A stretch of 64,000 nucleotides of DNA from Klebsiella aerogenes. Lineage in GTDB: Bacteria; Pseudomonadota; Gammaproteobacteria; Enterobacterales; Enterobacteriaceae. Made by a program: the position numbers and the translations under genes. Shown here one piece after another: positions 8,595-19,315 of the stretch (position 1 is the first letter of the stretch; each line of letters opens with the position of its first letter). The notes under the pieces were generated by a model. The model ran no database searches. It had not been told where the DNA came from and worked only from the letters and a program-made list of their open reading frames with translations. Location of the stretch: the NCBI GenBank assembly GCA_029027985.1, contig CP119076.1, positions 806,001 to 870,000 of the forward strand, in the 5' to 3' direction.

Positions 8595-9191
8595 TTACCA
8601 GCGCCAGGTTTTACCTGGCGTAATCACAGCCGGCAGCGGGACATCCCACTCTTCGCTTGGCAGGGAAGCCACCTGCTGGCAGTCGTGGGCGTAGCCTACC
8701 GGCTGCAGGCGATACTGCCGCCAGTTTTGCAGGGTGCGATCGTAGAAGCCGCCGCCCATTCCCAGGCGCTGGCCGCTGGCATCGAAGGCCACCAGAGGGG
8801 TAATCAGCACATCGAGCTCGGCAAGCGGCAGGACGTCGCGCACGTCGAGCTGTGGTTCGCGGATCTTCAGGCGATTGAGCGCCAGCTGGCTTTGCGGATG
8901 ATAGTGTAAAAACAGCAGGTTGCCGGGGCTAAACGGATGCAGCACCGGCAGATAAACCCGTTTGCCCGCGCGCCATAGCTGCTCGATCAGCGGTTGGGTA
9001 TCCAGTTCGCCGTCAAAGGAGAGGAACAGCGCGACAGTACGGGCCAGCACCATCGGCGGATAAGCCATCATCCGCTCCGCGGCCTGCCGGGCGAAATGGC
9101 GTTGTTGCTCGGGGCTGAGCGCGCGTCGACGCTGACGGATTTGCTGGCGGATTTGCTGTCTGGAGAGCGGGGTATCTGGCTGTAGTGTCAT
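8595..9191 (-). CDS. fau: 5-formyltetrahydrofolate cyclo-ligase Fau (YgfA)
   Basis: This 198-residue enzyme converts 5-formyl-THF to 5,10-methenyl-THF with ATP. Conserved elements are the basic N-terminal RQQIRQRRRAL, LPVLHPF and the C-terminal glycine-rich motif GMGGGFYDRTL (about residues 150-160). The protein is longer at the N-terminus than E. coli YgfA (182). The ATG at 9191 begins MTLQPDTP. A further upstream in-frame start would run into the 6S RNA gene and is not preferred. The gene follows ssrS on the same strand, as in E. coli, where the two are cotranscribed and fau is linked to persister and biofilm formation. Confidence 0.93.
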   Translation of the reverse strand: MTLQPDTPLSRQQIRQQIRQRRRALSPEQQRHFARQAAERMMAYPPMVLARTVALFLSFDGELDTQPLIEQLWRAGKRVYLPVLHPFSPGNLLFLHYHPQSQLALNRLKIREPQLDVRDVLPLAELDVLITPLVAFDASGQRLGMGGGFYDRTLQNWRQYRLQPVGYAHDCQQVASLPSEEWDVPLPAVITPGKTWRW

Positions 9192-9289
9192 GCTGATCTC
9201 ATTGCGAGCAAGCGAAACGATACGAGCAAGTGTAATACAGTGCGGCTTTAGCCGAAAACAGGGATATGGGGGGAATGCGAAATAAAGAA

Positions 9290-9474
9290 GGGAATCTCCG
9301 AGATGCCGCCGCAGGCTGTAACCCTTGAACCCTTGGTTCAAGGTGAATGCGTCGTCACAGTTTTAAGGCTTCTCGGGCGAACCGAGCATGCTCACCAACC
9401 GTGGAGCGCCACATTCTTGTGGTATGAAATATCGGCTCAGGGGACTGGCCCGCTTGCAAACATCTCAGAGAAAT
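9290..9474 (-). ncRNA. ssrS: 6S RNA
   Basis: The minus strand from 9474 down to 9290 carries the full 6S RNA: the 5' end ATTTCTCTGAGATG pairs with the 3' end CATCTCGGAGATTCCC, and the central open bubble (GGGACTGGCCCGC, GAGCATGCTCGG) matches E. coli 6S RNA. This 185-nt RNA binds sigma-70 RNA polymerase in stationary phase by mimicking an open promoter. It lies between zapA and fau, as in E. coli. Confidence 0.95.
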
Positions 9475-9515
9475 TTTGTTCTTGCGATTACTCTAACACA
9501 GTTAACTGCAAAGTG

Positions 9516-9845
9516 TTATTCAAACTTCGACCCCGCTCTTTCGCTTATGCGACCTTGCTCAAGCAATGCTTGTTCGATGGTCTGCTGAAGCATGCGAATG
9601 CGCTGTTCCATACTGGAGGCGTAGTCGCGGGTCTTCGCTTTTTCCTGAGTCAACTCATAGCTGATGTTCAACGCGGCGATGAAGACCAGCTGCTCAGTAT
9701 TTGTGACTCTAGTGCGTTCTTTTAAATCTTGCAACCGCTGATTAAGGTCCTCAGCTGCCTGATTCAGGGCATCCCTTTGTTCAGGCGGGCAATTCACTCG
9801 CAGTGAACGACCAAAAATTTGGAGATCTACGGGTTGTGCAGACAT
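9516..9845 (-). CDS. zapA: Cell division protein ZapA
   Basis: This 109-residue protein stabilises and bundles FtsZ filaments at midcell. It has the N-terminal globular head ([20 protein letters not shown]) and the long C-terminal coiled coil (about residues 45-100, ending [19 protein letters not shown]), identical in length to E. coli ZapA. The ATG at 9845 is preceded by a strong GGAAGGTGG ribosome-binding site. A 40-codon in-frame extension upstream is not conserved and is rejected. The gene is divergent from ygfB. Confidence 0.95.
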   Translation of the reverse strand: MSAQPVDLQIFGRSLRVNCPPEQRDALNQAAEDLNQRLQDLKERTRVTNTEQLVFIAALNISYELTQEKAKTRDYASSMEQRIRMLQQTIEQALLEQGRISERAGSKFE

Positions 9846-10011
9846 GCCACCTTCCTGCTGATTGACTGCGCTACCTTCGCACCCGAACCCGGGTCTGCGA
9901 AGGGGCGACACTATAGCTACCCTGGTGTGGGGATACAAGCCCTTTTCTGGTTCACCAGGGTCCAAAGTGGTAGCATATCATGAATATTCCTCCCAACGAT
10001 GATGAATGCGC

Positions 10012-10590
10012 ATGTCTATACAGAACGAAATGCCTGGTTACAAGGATGTAGACCAGTTACTGAACCAACAAGGGGTGGGATTAACCCCAGCCGAAATGCA
10101 CGGTTTGATAAGCGGGATCCTCTGCGGCGGCAACACCGACAGCAGTTGGCAGCCGCTGGTGCATGACCTGACCAACGAAGGCCTCGCCTTCGGCCACGAA
10201 CTGGCCCAGGCCCTGCGTAGCATGCATTCCGCCACCAGCGATTCGCTGGAAGATGACGGCTTCCTGTTCCAGCTGTATATGCCGGAAGGCGACGACGTCA
10301 GCGTCTTCGACCGTGCCGACGCGCTGGCGGGTTGGGTGAACCATTTCCTGCTCGGCCTTGGCGTGACCCAGCCGAAGCTGGATAAAGTGAAAGATGAGAC
10401 TGGCGAAGCCATTGATGACCTGCGTAACATCGCGCAGCTCGGCTACGACGAAGATGAAGATCAGGAAGAACTGGAAATGTCTCTGGAAGAGATTATCGAG
10501 TACGTACGCGTCGCCGCGTTACTGTGCCACGATACCTTCGCACGCCAGCAGCCAACCGCGCCGGAAGTACGCAAGCCAACGCTACACTAA
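10012..10590 (+). CDS. ygfB: YgfB (UPF0149) family protein
   Basis: This 192-residue acidic protein is of the UPF0149/YecA-like family and very similar to E. coli YgfB. The start [10 protein letters not shown] at 10012 is preferred over an ATG two codons upstream because it matches the family N-terminus. The acidic stretch [16 protein letters not shown] lies near residues 145-160. The E. coli function is unclear. In Pseudomonas, YgfB is linked to ampDh3 control and beta-lactam resistance, which may not carry over. It is first in the ygfB-pepP-ubiH-ubiI operon, with 25 nt to pepP. Confidence 0.93.
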   Translation: MSIQNEMPGYKDVDQLLNQQGVGLTPAEMHGLISGILCGGNTDSSWQPLVHDLTNEGLAFGHELAQALRSMHSATSDSLEDDGFLFQLYMPEGDDVSVFDRADALAGWVNHFLLGLGVTQPKLDKVKDETGEAIDDLRNIAQLGYDEDEDQEELEMSLEEIIEYVRVAALLCHDTFARQQPTAPEVRKPTLH

Positions 10591-10615
10591 TTAAAAACGA
10601 CATTCAGGGGGCGTC

Positions 10616-11932
10616 ATGACACAGCAGGAGTTTCTTTCTCGTCGCCAGGCATTATTGGCGCAGATGCAGCCAGGCAGCGCGGCGCTGATTTTCGCCGCGC
10701 CGGAAGCGGTACGCAGCGCAGATTCGGAATATCCCTACCGGCAGAACAGCGATTTTTGGTACTTCGCTGGTTTCAACGAACCGGAAGCGCTGCTGGTGCT
10801 GATCAAAAGCGATGAAACGCACAACCATAGCGTGCTGTTTAACCGCGTTCGCGATCTGACTGCTGAAATCTGGTTTGGCCGCCGTCTGGGTCAGGATGCC
10901 GCGCCGGGCAAGTTAGGTGTCGAGCGTGCGTTGGCGTTTAGCGAAATCAACCAGCAGCTGTATCAACTGCTCAACGGCCTGGATGCTATCTATTTCGCCC
11001 AGGGCGAATATGCCTATGCCGATGAAATTGTCTTCAACGCCCTCGAAAAACTGCGTAAAGGTTCACGCCAGAACCTGCAGGCGCCGAACTCCGTCATCGA
11101 CTGGCGACCTATGGTGCATGAAATGCGCCTGTTTAAATCCGCGGAAGAACTGGAAGTGATGCGCCGCGCCGGTGAAATTACCGCTCTTGCGCATACCCGG
11201 GCGATGGAAAAATGCCGCCCTGGCATGTTCGAATACCAGTTGGAAGGCGAAATTCTCCATGAATTCAACCGCCATGGCGCGCGTTTCCCGTCTTATAACA
11301 CCATCGTAGGCGGCGGAGAAAACGGCTGTATTCTGCACTACACCGAAAACGAATCCGAACTGCGCGACGGCGATCTGGTGTTGATTGATGCGGGCTGCGA
11401 ATATCGCGGCTACGCGGGCGACATTACCCGGACCTTCCCGGTGAATGGCAAATTCAGCCAGCCGCAGCGCGAAATCTACGACATCGTGCTCGAATCGTTG
11501 GAAACTGCGCTGGCGCTTTACCGTCCAGGCGCTTCGATTTATCAGGTTAATCAGGAAGTCGTGCGCATTATGATTACCGGCCTGGTACGTCTGGGGATCC
11601 TGAAAGGCGAGATTGACGAACTTATCGCGAATAACGCCCATCGCCCGTACTTTATGCATGGCCTGAGCCACTGGCTGGGGCTGGATGTGCACGATGTCGG
11701 CAACTACGATACCGACCGTTCACGTTTGCTGGAGCCGGGAATGGTGCTGACCGTCGAGCCGGGGCTGTATATTGCCACCGACGCCGATGTTCCGGCGCAG
11801 TATCGCGGTATCGGTATCCGCATTGAAGATGACATCGTCATTACTGAAGACGGCAACGAAAATCTCACTGCCGGCGTGGTGAAAAAGGCCGATGAGATCG
11901 AGGCGCTGATGGCGGCGGCGCGCCAGTCATGA
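10616..11932 (+). CDS. pepP: Xaa-Pro aminopeptidase P
   Basis: This 438-residue dinuclear Mn peptidase of the M24 (pita-bread) family removes N-terminal residues next to proline. The N-terminal domain occupies about residues 1-170 and the catalytic domain follows. Metal ligands are visible in order: the Asp pair in LIDAGCEYRGYAGDITR, His in FMHGLSHWLGLDVHDVG, Glu in VEPGLYI and Glu in GIRIEDDI. It is three residues shorter at the N-terminus than E. coli PepP (441). The stop overlaps the ubiH start by four bases, so the two are coupled. Confidence 0.96.
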   Translation: MTQQEFLSRRQALLAQMQPGSAALIFAAPEAVRSADSEYPYRQNSDFWYFAGFNEPEALLVLIKSDETHNHSVLFNRVRDLTAEIWFGRRLGQDAAPGKLGVERALAFSEINQQLYQLLNGLDAIYFAQGEYAYADEIVFNALEKLRKGSRQNLQAPNSVIDWRPMVHEMRLFKSAEELEVMRRAGEITALAHTRAMEKCRPGMFEYQLEGEILHEFNRHGARFPSYNTIVGGGENGCILHYTENESELRDGDLVLIDAGCEYRGYAGDITRTFPVNGKFSQPQREIYDIVLESLETALALYRPGASIYQVNQEVVRIMITGLVRLGILKGEIDELIANNAHRPYFMHGLSHWLGLDVHDVGNYDTDRSRLLEPGMVLTVEPGLYIATDADVPAQYRGIGIRIEDDIVITEDGNENLTAGVVKKADEIEALMAAARQS

Positions 11933-13107
11933 GCGTGCTGATCGTGGGCGGCGGGATGACCGGGGCGACGCTCGCGCTGGCTATCTCCCGTTTGACCGGC
12001 GGCGCGCTGCCGGTTCATCTGATTGAAGCGCAGGACCCGGATTCGTCACGCCATCCTGGTTTTGACGACCGGGCGATTGCGCTGGCGGCCGGGACCTGTC
12101 AGCAGTTGGCGCGCATCGGTATCTGGCAGCGCCTCGCCGAGCGGGCGACGCCCATCCAGCGCGTACACGTTAGCGATCGTGGTCATGCCGGTTTTGTGAA
12201 TCTGGCGGCGCAGGAATATGGCCTGGCGGCGCTGGGACAGGTGGTTGAACTGCACGATGTCGGCCAGCGATTGTTTAGCCTGCTGCGTGATGCGCCGGGC
12301 GTGACGCTGCACTGCCCGGCGAAAGTGGAAGCGGTCAGCCGCAGCGAAGAGAGCGTGAGCCTCACGCTCGATAGCGGCGAAATCATTAACGGTAAACTGC
12401 TGGTGGCGGCCGATGGTTCGCGTTCGACGCTGGGCGCCCGCTGCGGCATCAGCTGGCAGCAGCAGCCGTATGAGCAACTGGCGATCATTGCCAACGTCAG
12501 TACCGCGCTGGCCCACGAAGGCCGCGCCTTCGAGCGTTTTACCGAGCATGGCCCGCTGGCGATGCTGCCGATGTCGCAAGGGCGCTGCTCGCTGGTGTGG
12601 TGCCACCCGCAGTCGCGGCGCGATGAGGTGCTGAGCTGGTCTGATGAACGTTTTTGCCAGGAATTGCAGCAGGCGTTCGGCTGGCGGCTGGGGCGCATTA
12701 CCCATGCTGGTAAACGCAGCATCTATCCGCTGTCGTTAACGACCGCCGCTCGCGCAGTGTCGCATCGTCTGGCGTTGGTCGGCAACGCGGCGCAGACGCT
12801 GCACCCGATCGCCGGACAGGGCTTTAATCTCGGTCTGCGCGATGTGATGAGCCTGGCGGAAATGCTCGCCGACGCTCATGCTGCCAGCGAGGATGTTGGC
12901 CATTATTCATTGTTGTGTCGCTATCAGGCGCGGAGAGCGGATGATAAAGCCGCCACCATCGGCGTGACCGATGGTCTGGTGCATCTATTTGCCAACCGTT
13001 GGGCGCCGCTGGTGGCGGGGCGCAACGTCGGGCTGATGGCGATGGAATTATTTACCCCGGCGCGTGATGCGCTGGCGCAGCGTACCCTCGGTTGGGTTCC
13101 TCGTTAA
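11929..13107 (+). CDS. ubiH: 2-octaprenyl-6-methoxyphenol hydroxylase UbiH
   Basis: This 392-residue FAD monooxygenase hydroxylates C4 of the ring in aerobic ubiquinone synthesis. It has an N-terminal dinucleotide motif (LIVGGGMTGATLA), the middle DG motif (VAADGSRSTLG) and the C-terminal FAD ribityl motif LVGNAAQTLHPIAGQGFNLG. In this last motif, Asn replaces the usual Asp of GD, as in the E. coli protein. It overlaps pepP by four bases (ATGA) and is followed by ubiI after 10 nt. Confidence 0.95.
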   Translation: MSVLIVGGGMTGATLALAISRLTGGALPVHLIEAQDPDSSRHPGFDDRAIALAAGTCQQLARIGIWQRLAERATPIQRVHVSDRGHAGFVNLAAQEYGLAALGQVVELHDVGQRLFSLLRDAPGVTLHCPAKVEAVSRSEESVSLTLDSGEIINGKLLVAADGSRSTLGARCGISWQQQPYEQLAIIANVSTALAHEGRAFERFTEHGPLAMLPMSQGRCSLVWCHPQSRRDEVLSWSDERFCQELQQAFGWRLGRITHAGKRSIYPLSLTTAARAVSHRLALVGNAAQTLHPIAGQGFNLGLRDVMSLAEMLADAHAASEDVGHYSLLCRYQARRADDKAATIGVTDGLVHLFANRWAPLVAGRNVGLMAMELFTPARDALAQRTLGWVPR

Positions 13108-13117
13108 GGAGTAGAAC

Positions 13118-14320
13118 GTGCAAAGTGTTGATGTTGCCATTGTTGGCGGCGGAATGGTGGGACTGGCGGTGGCCTGTGGTTTACAGGGCAGCGGCTTGCG
13201 CGTCGCGGTGCTGGAACAAGCGGCGCCGCAGCCCCTGAGCGCCGATGCGCCGCCAGCGCTGCGCGTGTCGGCAATCAATGCCGCCAGCGAAAAACTGCTG
13301 AGCAAACTGGATGTCTGGAACGAGATTATCGCTCAGCGCGCCAGCTGCTACCACGGCATGGAAGTATGGGATAAAGACAGTTTTGGCCGCATCAGCTTCG
13401 ATGATCAGAGCATGGGCTTTAGTCATCTGGGGCATATTATTGAAAATGCCGTGGTGCATCATGCGCTGTGGCAGAAAGCGCAGCGTTGCGCCGACGTGAC
13501 GCTGCTGGCGCCCGCGCAGTTGCAGCAGGTGGCGTGGGGCGAAAACGAAGCCTTTCTGAGCCTGCAGGACGGCAGCATGCTGACCGCGCGGTTGGTGGTC
13601 GGCGCTGATGGCGCGAATTCGTGGCTGCGCAATAAAGCCGATATCCCGCTGACCTTCTGGGACTATCGTCATCATGCGCTGGTGGCGACGATTCGGACCG
13701 CCGAGCCGCATCAGGCGGTGGCGCGTCAGGCGTTCCACGGCGAAGGTATTTTGGCCTTCCTGCCGCTAAGCGATCCGCATCTGTGCTCGATCGTCTGGTC
13801 GTTGTCGCCGGAAGAGGCGCAGCGGATGCAGCAGGCCGATGAGTCCACGTTCAATCAGGCGCTGAATATCGCTTTTGATAACCGCCTTGGCCTTTGTCAG
13901 CTGGAAAGCGAGCGACAGGTCTTCCCGCTGACCGGCCGTTATGCGCGCCAGTTCGCCGCTCACCGCCTGGCGTTGGTCGGCGATGCCGCCCACACCATCC
14001 ACCCGTTAGCCGGGCAAGGGGTGAACCTCGGCTTTATGGATGCCGCCGAGCTTATCGACGAGCTGAAGCGCCTGCACGCGCAGGGTAAAGATATTGGTCA
14101 GCATTTGTATCTGCGCCGCTACGAGCGTAGCCGCAAGCATAGCGCCGCGTTGATGCTGGCGGGCATGCAGGGCTTTCGTGAAATGTTCTCCGGTAGCCAT
14201 CCGGCGAAGAAATTCCTCCGCGATATGGGGCTCAAATTGGCCGATTCGCTGCCGGGCGTGAAACCGCAATTGATTCGCCAAGCGATGGGGCTCAACGATC
14301 TGCCCGCCTGGTTACGTTAA
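13118..14320 (+). CDS. ubiI: 2-octaprenylphenol hydroxylase UbiI (VisC)
   Basis: This 400-residue FAD monooxygenase hydroxylates C5 of the ubiquinone precursor and is a paralogue of UbiH next to it. Motifs are IVGGGMVGLAVA at residues 6-17, VGADGANSWLR and LVGDAAHTIHPLAGQGVNLGF. Length equals E. coli UbiI (400). It is last in the ygfB-pepP-ubiH-ubiI operon and is followed by a hairpin terminator. Confidence 0.95.
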   Translation: MQSVDVAIVGGGMVGLAVACGLQGSGLRVAVLEQAAPQPLSADAPPALRVSAINAASEKLLSKLDVWNEIIAQRASCYHGMEVWDKDSFGRISFDDQSMGFSHLGHIIENAVVHHALWQKAQRCADVTLLAPAQLQQVAWGENEAFLSLQDGSMLTARLVVGADGANSWLRNKADIPLTFWDYRHHALVATIRTAEPHQAVARQAFHGEGILAFLPLSDPHLCSIVWSLSPEEAQRMQQADESTFNQALNIAFDNRLGLCQLESERQVFPLTGRYARQFAAHRLALVGDAAHTIHPLAGQGVNLGFMDAAELIDELKRLHAQGKDIGQHLYLRRYERSRKHSAALMLAGMQGFREMFSGSHPAKKFLRDMGLKLADSLPGVKPQLIRQAMGLNDLPAWLR

Positions 14321-14338
14321 CCCCGTCACACTTCTTTT

Positions 14339-14364
14339 ATCCGGCCTGCGGGCCGGATTTTCTC
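14339..14364 (+). terminator. Terminator after ubiI
   Basis: The perfect stem ATCCGGCC / GGCCGGAT with a TGCG loop is followed by TTTTCT, 19 nt after the ubiI stop. Confidence 0.85.
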
Positions 14365-14742
14365 CCTCATTTGAAATATTCTAATTTCACCTCTTTTTTC
14401 GCATTAGTTTTATTAATGTGGCCTTTTTTTTGTTAAAGAAATTAGGCCCATAAAATCGCACAAAACACCATCATCTCCTAACCACATTGCGCATTATGTT
14501 AATTTTATGTGGCATAAATCGCTTTTTTCCAGTCAATAACTCTGTAGGCTTTTTGGCGCGCTTTAGTCATAAGCTAATGTGATGTCCTGATTTACCTTAT
14601 GGTTTAGCACCGGGTTAGGTGGTAAGTTCAGGCAAAAGAGAACGTTTGCGTCGGCGTCCATCAGCGATGCCGTCGCCGGATTTCGTGGCGCAAAATCGCC
14701 GAAAATATCGTGGCTGGTTCCGTTTTATTCGATGAGGAAAAG
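14365..14742 (+). promoter_or_regulatory. gcvTHP control region
   Basis: This gene-less stretch of almost 380 bp is AT-rich in its first half (14380-14560) and carries a PurR box near its end. In E. coli the same region binds GcvA, Lrp and PurR over a long distance, and the length and base composition here fit that. I see no glycine riboswitch fold and no open frame with a ribosome-binding site. Confidence 0.65.
14636..14651 (-). promoter_or_regulatory. PurR box upstream of gcvT
   Basis: On the minus strand ACGCAAACGTTCTCTT matches the 16-bp PurR operator with one mismatch in the second half. It lies 91 bp before the gcvT start. E. coli gcv is repressed by PurR, consistent with glycine cleavage feeding one-carbon units into purines. 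Confidence 0.7.
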
Positions 14743-15837
14743 ATGGCTCAACAGACTCCGTTGTATGAACAACACACGCTGTGCGGCGCTCGCATGGTGG
14801 ATTTCCATGGCTGGATGATGCCGCTGCATTACGGATCCCAGATTGATGAGCACCATGCGGTGCGCGGCGATGCAGGGATGTTTGATGTGTCGCATATGAC
14901 CATCGTCGATTTCCACGGCAGCCGGATTAGAGAGTTCTTGCGCTATTTGCTGGCCAACGACGTGGCGAAGCTCACCACTCCGGGCAAAGCGCTTTACACC
15001 GGAATGCTCACCGCTTCCGCAGGCGTCATCGATGACCTGATTGTTTATTTCCTTTCTGAAGATTATTTCCGCCTCGTTGTTAACTCCGCTACCCGTGAAA
15101 AAGACCTCGCCTGGATCTCTGAGCAAGCGGAACCTTACGGCCTTGATATCACCGTCCGCGACGATCTGTCGCTGATCGCGGTGCAGGGACCGCAGGCGAA
15201 AGCGAAGGCGGCGACGCTGTTCACCGATGCTCAGCGTCAGGCTGTGGAAGGTATGAAGCCGTTCTTCGGCGTGCAGTCCGGCGACTTGTTTATCGCCACC
15301 ACCGGTTATACCGGCGAAGCGGGTTATGAAATCGCTATGCCGAACGAACAGGCGGCCGATTTCTGGCGCGGTCTGCTGGATGCAGGCGTTAAGCCATGCG
15401 GCTTGGGCGCGCGCGATACTCTGCGCCTGGAAGCAGGGATGAACCTGTATGGCCAGGAGATGGACGAAAGCGTCTCTCCGCTGGCGGCAAACATGGGCTG
15501 GACTATCGCCTGGGAACCTACCGATCGTCAGTTTATTGGCCGCGAAGCGCTGGAAATGCAGCGTGAAAAAGGCACCGAACAGCTGGTCGGTCTGGTGATG
15601 ACCGAGAAAGGCGTTCTGCGCGGCGGCCTGCCGGTGCGCTTCAGCGATAGCGACGGTAATCAAAAAGAAGGCATTATCACCAGTGGCACCTTCTCGCCGA
15701 CGCTGGGTTACAGCATCGCGCTGGCTCGCGTGCCTGCCGGGATTGGCGAAACCGCGGTAGTACAAATCCGCAATCGCGAAATGCCGGTAAAAGTGACTAA
15801 ACCTGGTTTTGTACGCAATGGCAAAGCCATTGTGTGA
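14743..15837 (+). CDS. gcvT: Glycine cleavage T protein (aminomethyltransferase)
   Basis: This 364-residue T protein releases ammonia from the aminomethyl-lipoyl arm of GcvH and passes the methylene group to tetrahydrofolate. It is almost identical to E. coli GcvT, starting [15 protein letters not shown]. The conserved folate-binding region includes DVSHM (residues 46-50) and the active-site Asp in LANDVAKL. A start 33 nt upstream is open in frame but adds a non-conserved segment and is rejected. It is the first gene of gcvTHP. Confidence 0.96.
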   Translation: MAQQTPLYEQHTLCGARMVDFHGWMMPLHYGSQIDEHHAVRGDAGMFDVSHMTIVDFHGSRIREFLRYLLANDVAKLTTPGKALYTGMLTASAGVIDDLIVYFLSEDYFRLVVNSATREKDLAWISEQAEPYGLDITVRDDLSLIAVQGPQAKAKAATLFTDAQRQAVEGMKPFFGVQSGDLFIATTGYTGEAGYEIAMPNEQAADFWRGLLDAGVKPCGLGARDTLRLEAGMNLYGQEMDESVSPLAANMGWTIAWEPTDRQFIGREALEMQREKGTEQLVGLVMTEKGVLRGGLPVRFSDSDGNQKEGIITSGTFSPTLGYSIALARVPAGIGETAVVQIRNREMPVKVTKPGFVRNGKAIV

Positions 15838-15861
15838 TTTCCCTTTTTTGGAGATGAATTG

Positions 15862-16251
15862 ATGAGCAACGTACCAGCAGAACTGAAATACAGCAAAGAA
15901 CACGAGTGGCTGCGTAAAGAAGCGGACGGCACCTATACCGTGGGGATCACAGAGCATGCGCAAGAACTGCTTGGCGACATGGTTTTCGTTGACCTGCCGG
16001 ACGTCGGCGCCACCGTTGAAGCGGGTGCGGATTGCGCGGTTGCCGAATCCGTGAAAGCAGCTTCCGATATTTATGCGCCGATCAGCGGTGAAATCGTTGC
16101 CGTCAACGAAGAGCTGAACGATTCTCCGGAACTGGTCAACAGCGATCCGTATACCGACGGCTGGATCTTCAAGATCAAAGCCAGCGATGAAGCGCAGGTC
16201 GCCGCGCTGCTGGATGCTGCCGCATACGAAGCTTTACTGGAAGACGAATAA
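15862..16251 (+). CDS. gcvH: Glycine cleavage H protein
   Basis: This 129-residue lipoyl carrier shuttles the aminomethyl group between P, T and L proteins. The lipoylated lysine is Lys65 in AESVKAAS. The ATG at 15862 is the second of two adjacent ATG codons and gives the E. coli N-terminus [14 protein letters not shown] ribosome-binding site lies upstream. It follows gcvT by 24 nt. A REP-type element separates it from gcvP. Confidence 0.96.
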   Translation: MSNVPAELKYSKEHEWLRKEADGTYTVGITEHAQELLGDMVFVDLPDVGATVEAGADCAVAESVKAASDIYAPISGEIVAVNEELNDSPELVNSDPYTDGWIFKIKASDEAQVAALLDAAAYEALLEDE

Positions 16252-16255
16252 ATGT

Positions 16256-16327
16256 GTGCCGGATGGCGCTGCGCTTATCCGGCCTACGAACTTTGTAGGC
16301 CCGGTAAGCGTTAGCGCCACCGGGCAA
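16256..16327. repeat. BIME/REP pair between gcvH and gcvP
   Basis: Two facing REP units (GCCGGATGGCGCTGCGCTTA... and ...CGGTAAGCGTTAGCGCCACC) form an inverted pair around TACGAACTTTGTA. Such elements inside operons stabilise upstream mRNA and may lower gcvP output relative to gcvH. Confidence 0.8.
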
Positions 16328-16381
16328 TTCAGGTAAGTAGAGACAATCACGATTCACCGTACGTTTCAGGAACCATCGCTC

Positions 16382-19255
16382 ATGACTCAGACTTTAGGTC
16401 AGCTTGAAAACCGCGACGCCTTTATTGAACGTCACATTGGCTCGGACGCTCAACAGCAGCAAGAGATGCTGAAGACCGTCGGCGCGGATTCGCTTAACGC
16501 CCTGATTGGCCAGATTGTGCCGCAGGATATCCAGCTGACGACCCCACCGCAGGTGGGCGACGCGGCAACCGAATTCGCTGCACTGGCGGAACTGAAGGCG
16601 ATTGCCGGTCGCAACAAGCGCTTCAAGTCTTATATCGGCATGGGCTACACCGCCGTGCAACTGCCGCCGGTGATTCAGCGCAACATGCTGGAAAACCCGG
16701 GCTGGTACACTGCCTATACCCCTTATCAGCCGGAAGTGTCGCAGGGGCGTCTGGAATCGCTGCTGAACTTCCAGCAGGTGACCCTGGATCTGACCGGGCT
16801 GGATATTGCTTCCGCTTCGCTGCTCGATGAAGCGACCGCCGCTGCCGAAGCGATGGCGATGGCTAAACGCGTCAGCAAACTGAAGAATGCCAACCGCTTC
16901 TTCGTCGCCGCCGACGTCCATCCGCAGACCCTGGACGTTGTCCGCACCCGTGCGGAAACTTTTGGTTTTGACGTGATCGTCGACGACGCCGACAAAGTGC
17001 TCGACCATCAGGATGTTTTCGGCGTGCTGTTGCAGCAGGTTGGCACTACCGGTGAAATCCACGATTACAGCCCACTGATCGCCGAGCTGAAAGCGCGCAA
17101 AATTGTGGTTAGCGTCGCCGCTGATTTCATGGCGCTGGTGCTGCTGACGTCGCCGGGCAAACAGGGCGCGGATATCGTTTTCGGCTCCGCTCAGCGCTTT
17201 GGCGTGCCAATGGGCTACGGCGGTCCGCACGCGGCCTTCTTCGCGGCAAAGGATGAATTCAAGCGTTCCATGCCGGGCCGTATTATCGGCGTATCGAAAG
17301 ATGCGGCGGGTAATACTGCGCTACGCATGGCGATGCAGACTCGCGAACAGCATATCCGTCGCGAGAAAGCGAACTCCAATATCTGTACCTCTCAGGTGCT
17401 GCTGGCCAACATCGCCAGCCTGTATGCGGTATTCCACGGTCCGGTTGGCCTGAAACGTATCGCCGGTCGTATCCACCGCCTGACTGATATCCTGGCCGAT
17501 GGCCTGCAGAAGAAAGGGCTGAAGCTGCGTCATGCGCACTACTTCGATACCCTGTGCGTGGAAGTGGCGGATAAAGCCGCGGTCCTGGCTCGCGCGCTGG
17601 CGTTGAACATCAACCTGCGCAGCGATATCCACGGCGCGGTCGGCATTACTCTGGATGAAGCAACCACTCGCGAAGATGTGCAGAACCTGTTCCGTGCGAT
17701 CGTCGGCGACGATCGCGGCCTGGATATTGACGCTCTGGATAAAGACGTGGCGCTGGATAGCCGTTCGATTCCGGCGGCGATGCTGCGCGACGATGCGATC
17801 CTGACCCATCCGGTATTTAACCGCTACCATAGCGAAACCGAGATGATGCGCTACATGCACGCGCTGGAGCGTAAAGATCTGGCGCTGAACCAGGCGATGA
17901 TCCCGCTGGGTTCCTGCACCATGAAATTGAACGCCGCGGCTGAAATGATCCCGATCACCTGGCCGGAATTCGCCGAACTGCACCCGTTCTGCCCGGTCGA
18001 TCAGGCGGAAGGTTATCATCAGATGATCGCCCAGCTCTCTGAGTGGCTGGTTAAACTGACCGGTTATGACGCCGTCTGCATGCAGCCGAACTCCGGCGCG
18101 CAGGGCGAATATGCCGGTCTGCTGGCGATTCGCCATTATCATGAGAGCCGCAACGAAGGCCATCGCGATATCTGCCTGATCCCAAGCTCCGCGCACGGCA
18201 CCAACCCGGCTTCCGCACAGATGGCGGGCATGCAGGTGGTGGTGGTGGCTTGCGATAAAAACGGCAACATTGACCTTGCCGATCTGCGTCAGAAAGCCGA
18301 GCAGGCGGGCGCGAACCTCTCCTGCATCATGGTCACCTATCCGTCAACCCATGGCGTGTATGAAGAAACGATCCGCGAAGTGTGCGAAATCGTACACCAG
18401 TTCGGCGGCCAGGTTTACCTCGACGGCGCCAATATGAACGCTCAGGTCGGCATCACTTCGCCGGGCTTTATCGGCGCGGACGTTTCGCACCTTAACCTGC
18501 ATAAAACCTTCTGCATTCCGCACGGCGGCGGCGGCCCGGGTATGGGCCCTATCGGCGTGAAAGCGCACCTGGCGCCGTTCGTACCGGGTCACAGCGTGGT
18601 ACAGATTGAAGGGATGCTGACCCGTCAGGGCGCGGTCTCCGCCGCGCCGTTCGGCAGCGCTTCCATTCTGCCGATCAGTTGGATGTATATCCGTATGATG
18701 GGTGCGGAGGGACTGAAACAGGCGAGCCAGAATGCGATCCTCAACGCCAACTATATCGCGACGCGCCTGAAAGACGCTTATCCGGTGCTGTATACAGGCC
18801 GCGATGGTCGCGTGGCGCACGAATGTATTCTTGATATTCGTCCGCTGAAAGAAGAGACCGGTATTAGCGAACTGGATATCGCCAAGCGCCTGATCGACTT
18901 TGGCTTCCATGCGCCGACCATGTCCTTCCCGGTAGCCGGTACGCTGATGGTTGAGCCGACGGAATCGGAAAGCAAAGTTGAGCTGGACCGCTTCATCGAT
19001 GCGATGCTGGCGATCCGCGCTGAAATCGACCGCGTGCAGGCGGGCGAATGGCCGCTGGAAGATAACCCGCTGGTGAATGCGCCGCACACGCAGGGTGAGC
19101 TGGTGAGCGAGTGGAACCACCCGTACAGCCGCGAGCTGGCGGTGTTCCCGGCCGGTCTGCACAATAAATACTGGCCGACGGTAAAACGTCTGGACGATGT
19201 CTACGGCGACCGTAACCTGTTCTGCTCCTGTGTACCAATGAGCGAATACCAGTAA
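16382..19255 (+). CDS. gcvP: Glycine dehydrogenase (decarboxylating), P protein
   Basis: This 957-residue PLP enzyme decarboxylates glycine and transfers the aminomethyl group to lipoyl-GcvH. The PLP lysine lies in [20 protein letters not shown] (about residue 706). N-terminal and C-terminal aminotransferase-like halves are both complete, and length equals E. coli GcvP (957). It is the third gene of the operon, followed by a strong terminator. Confidence 0.97.
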   Translation: MTQTLGQLENRDAFIERHIGSDAQQQQEMLKTVGADSLNALIGQIVPQDIQLTTPPQVGDAATEFAALAELKAIAGRNKRFKSYIGMGYTAVQLPPVIQRNMLENPGWYTAYTPYQPEVSQGRLESLLNFQQVTLDLTGLDIASASLLDEATAAAEAMAMAKRVSKLKNANRFFVAADVHPQTLDVVRTRAETFGFDVIVDDADKVLDHQDVFGVLLQQVGTTGEIHDYSPLIAELKARKIVVSVAADFMALVLLTSPGKQGADIVFGSAQRFGVPMGYGGPHAAFFAAKDEFKRSMPGRIIGVSKDAAGNTALRMAMQTREQHIRREKANSNICTSQVLLANIASLYAVFHGPVGLKRIAGRIHRLTDILADGLQKKGLKLRHAHYFDTLCVEVADKAAVLARALALNINLRSDIHGAVGITLDEATTREDVQNLFRAIVGDDRGLDIDALDKDVALDSRSIPAAMLRDDAILTHPVFNRYHSETEMMRYMHALERKDLALNQAMIPLGSCTMKLNAAAEMIPITWPEFAELHPFCPVDQAEGYHQMIAQLSEWLVKLTGYDAVCMQPNSGAQGEYAGLLAIRHYHESRNEGHRDICLIPSSAHGTNPASAQMAGMQVVVVACDKNGNIDLADLRQKAEQAGANLSCIMVTYPSTHGVYEETIREVCEIVHQFGGQVYLDGANMNAQVGITSPGFIGADVSHLNLHKTFCIPHGGGGPGMGPIGVKAHLAPFVPGHSVVQIEGMLTRQGAVSAAPFGSASILPISWMYIRMMGAEGLKQASQNAILNANYIATRLKDAYPVLYTGRDGRVAHECILDIRPLKEETGISELDIAKRLIDFGFHAPTMSFPVAGTLMVEPTESESKVELDRFIDAMLAIRAEIDRVQAGEWPLEDNPLVNAPHTQGELVSEWNHPYSRELAVFPAGLHNKYWPTVKRLDDVYGDRNLFCSCVPMSEYQ

Positions 19256-19277
19256 ATAGCGGATTAGCTAAACTTTT

Positions 19278-19304
19278 AAAGGCGCTGCGGCGCCTTTATT
19301 TTTT
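19278..19304 (+). terminator. Terminator of gcvTHP
   Basis: The perfect stem AAAGGCGC / GCGCCTTT with a TGCG loop is followed by ATTTTTT, 22 nt after gcvP. Confidence 0.9.
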
Positions 19305-19315
19305 GGGGGAAAGGT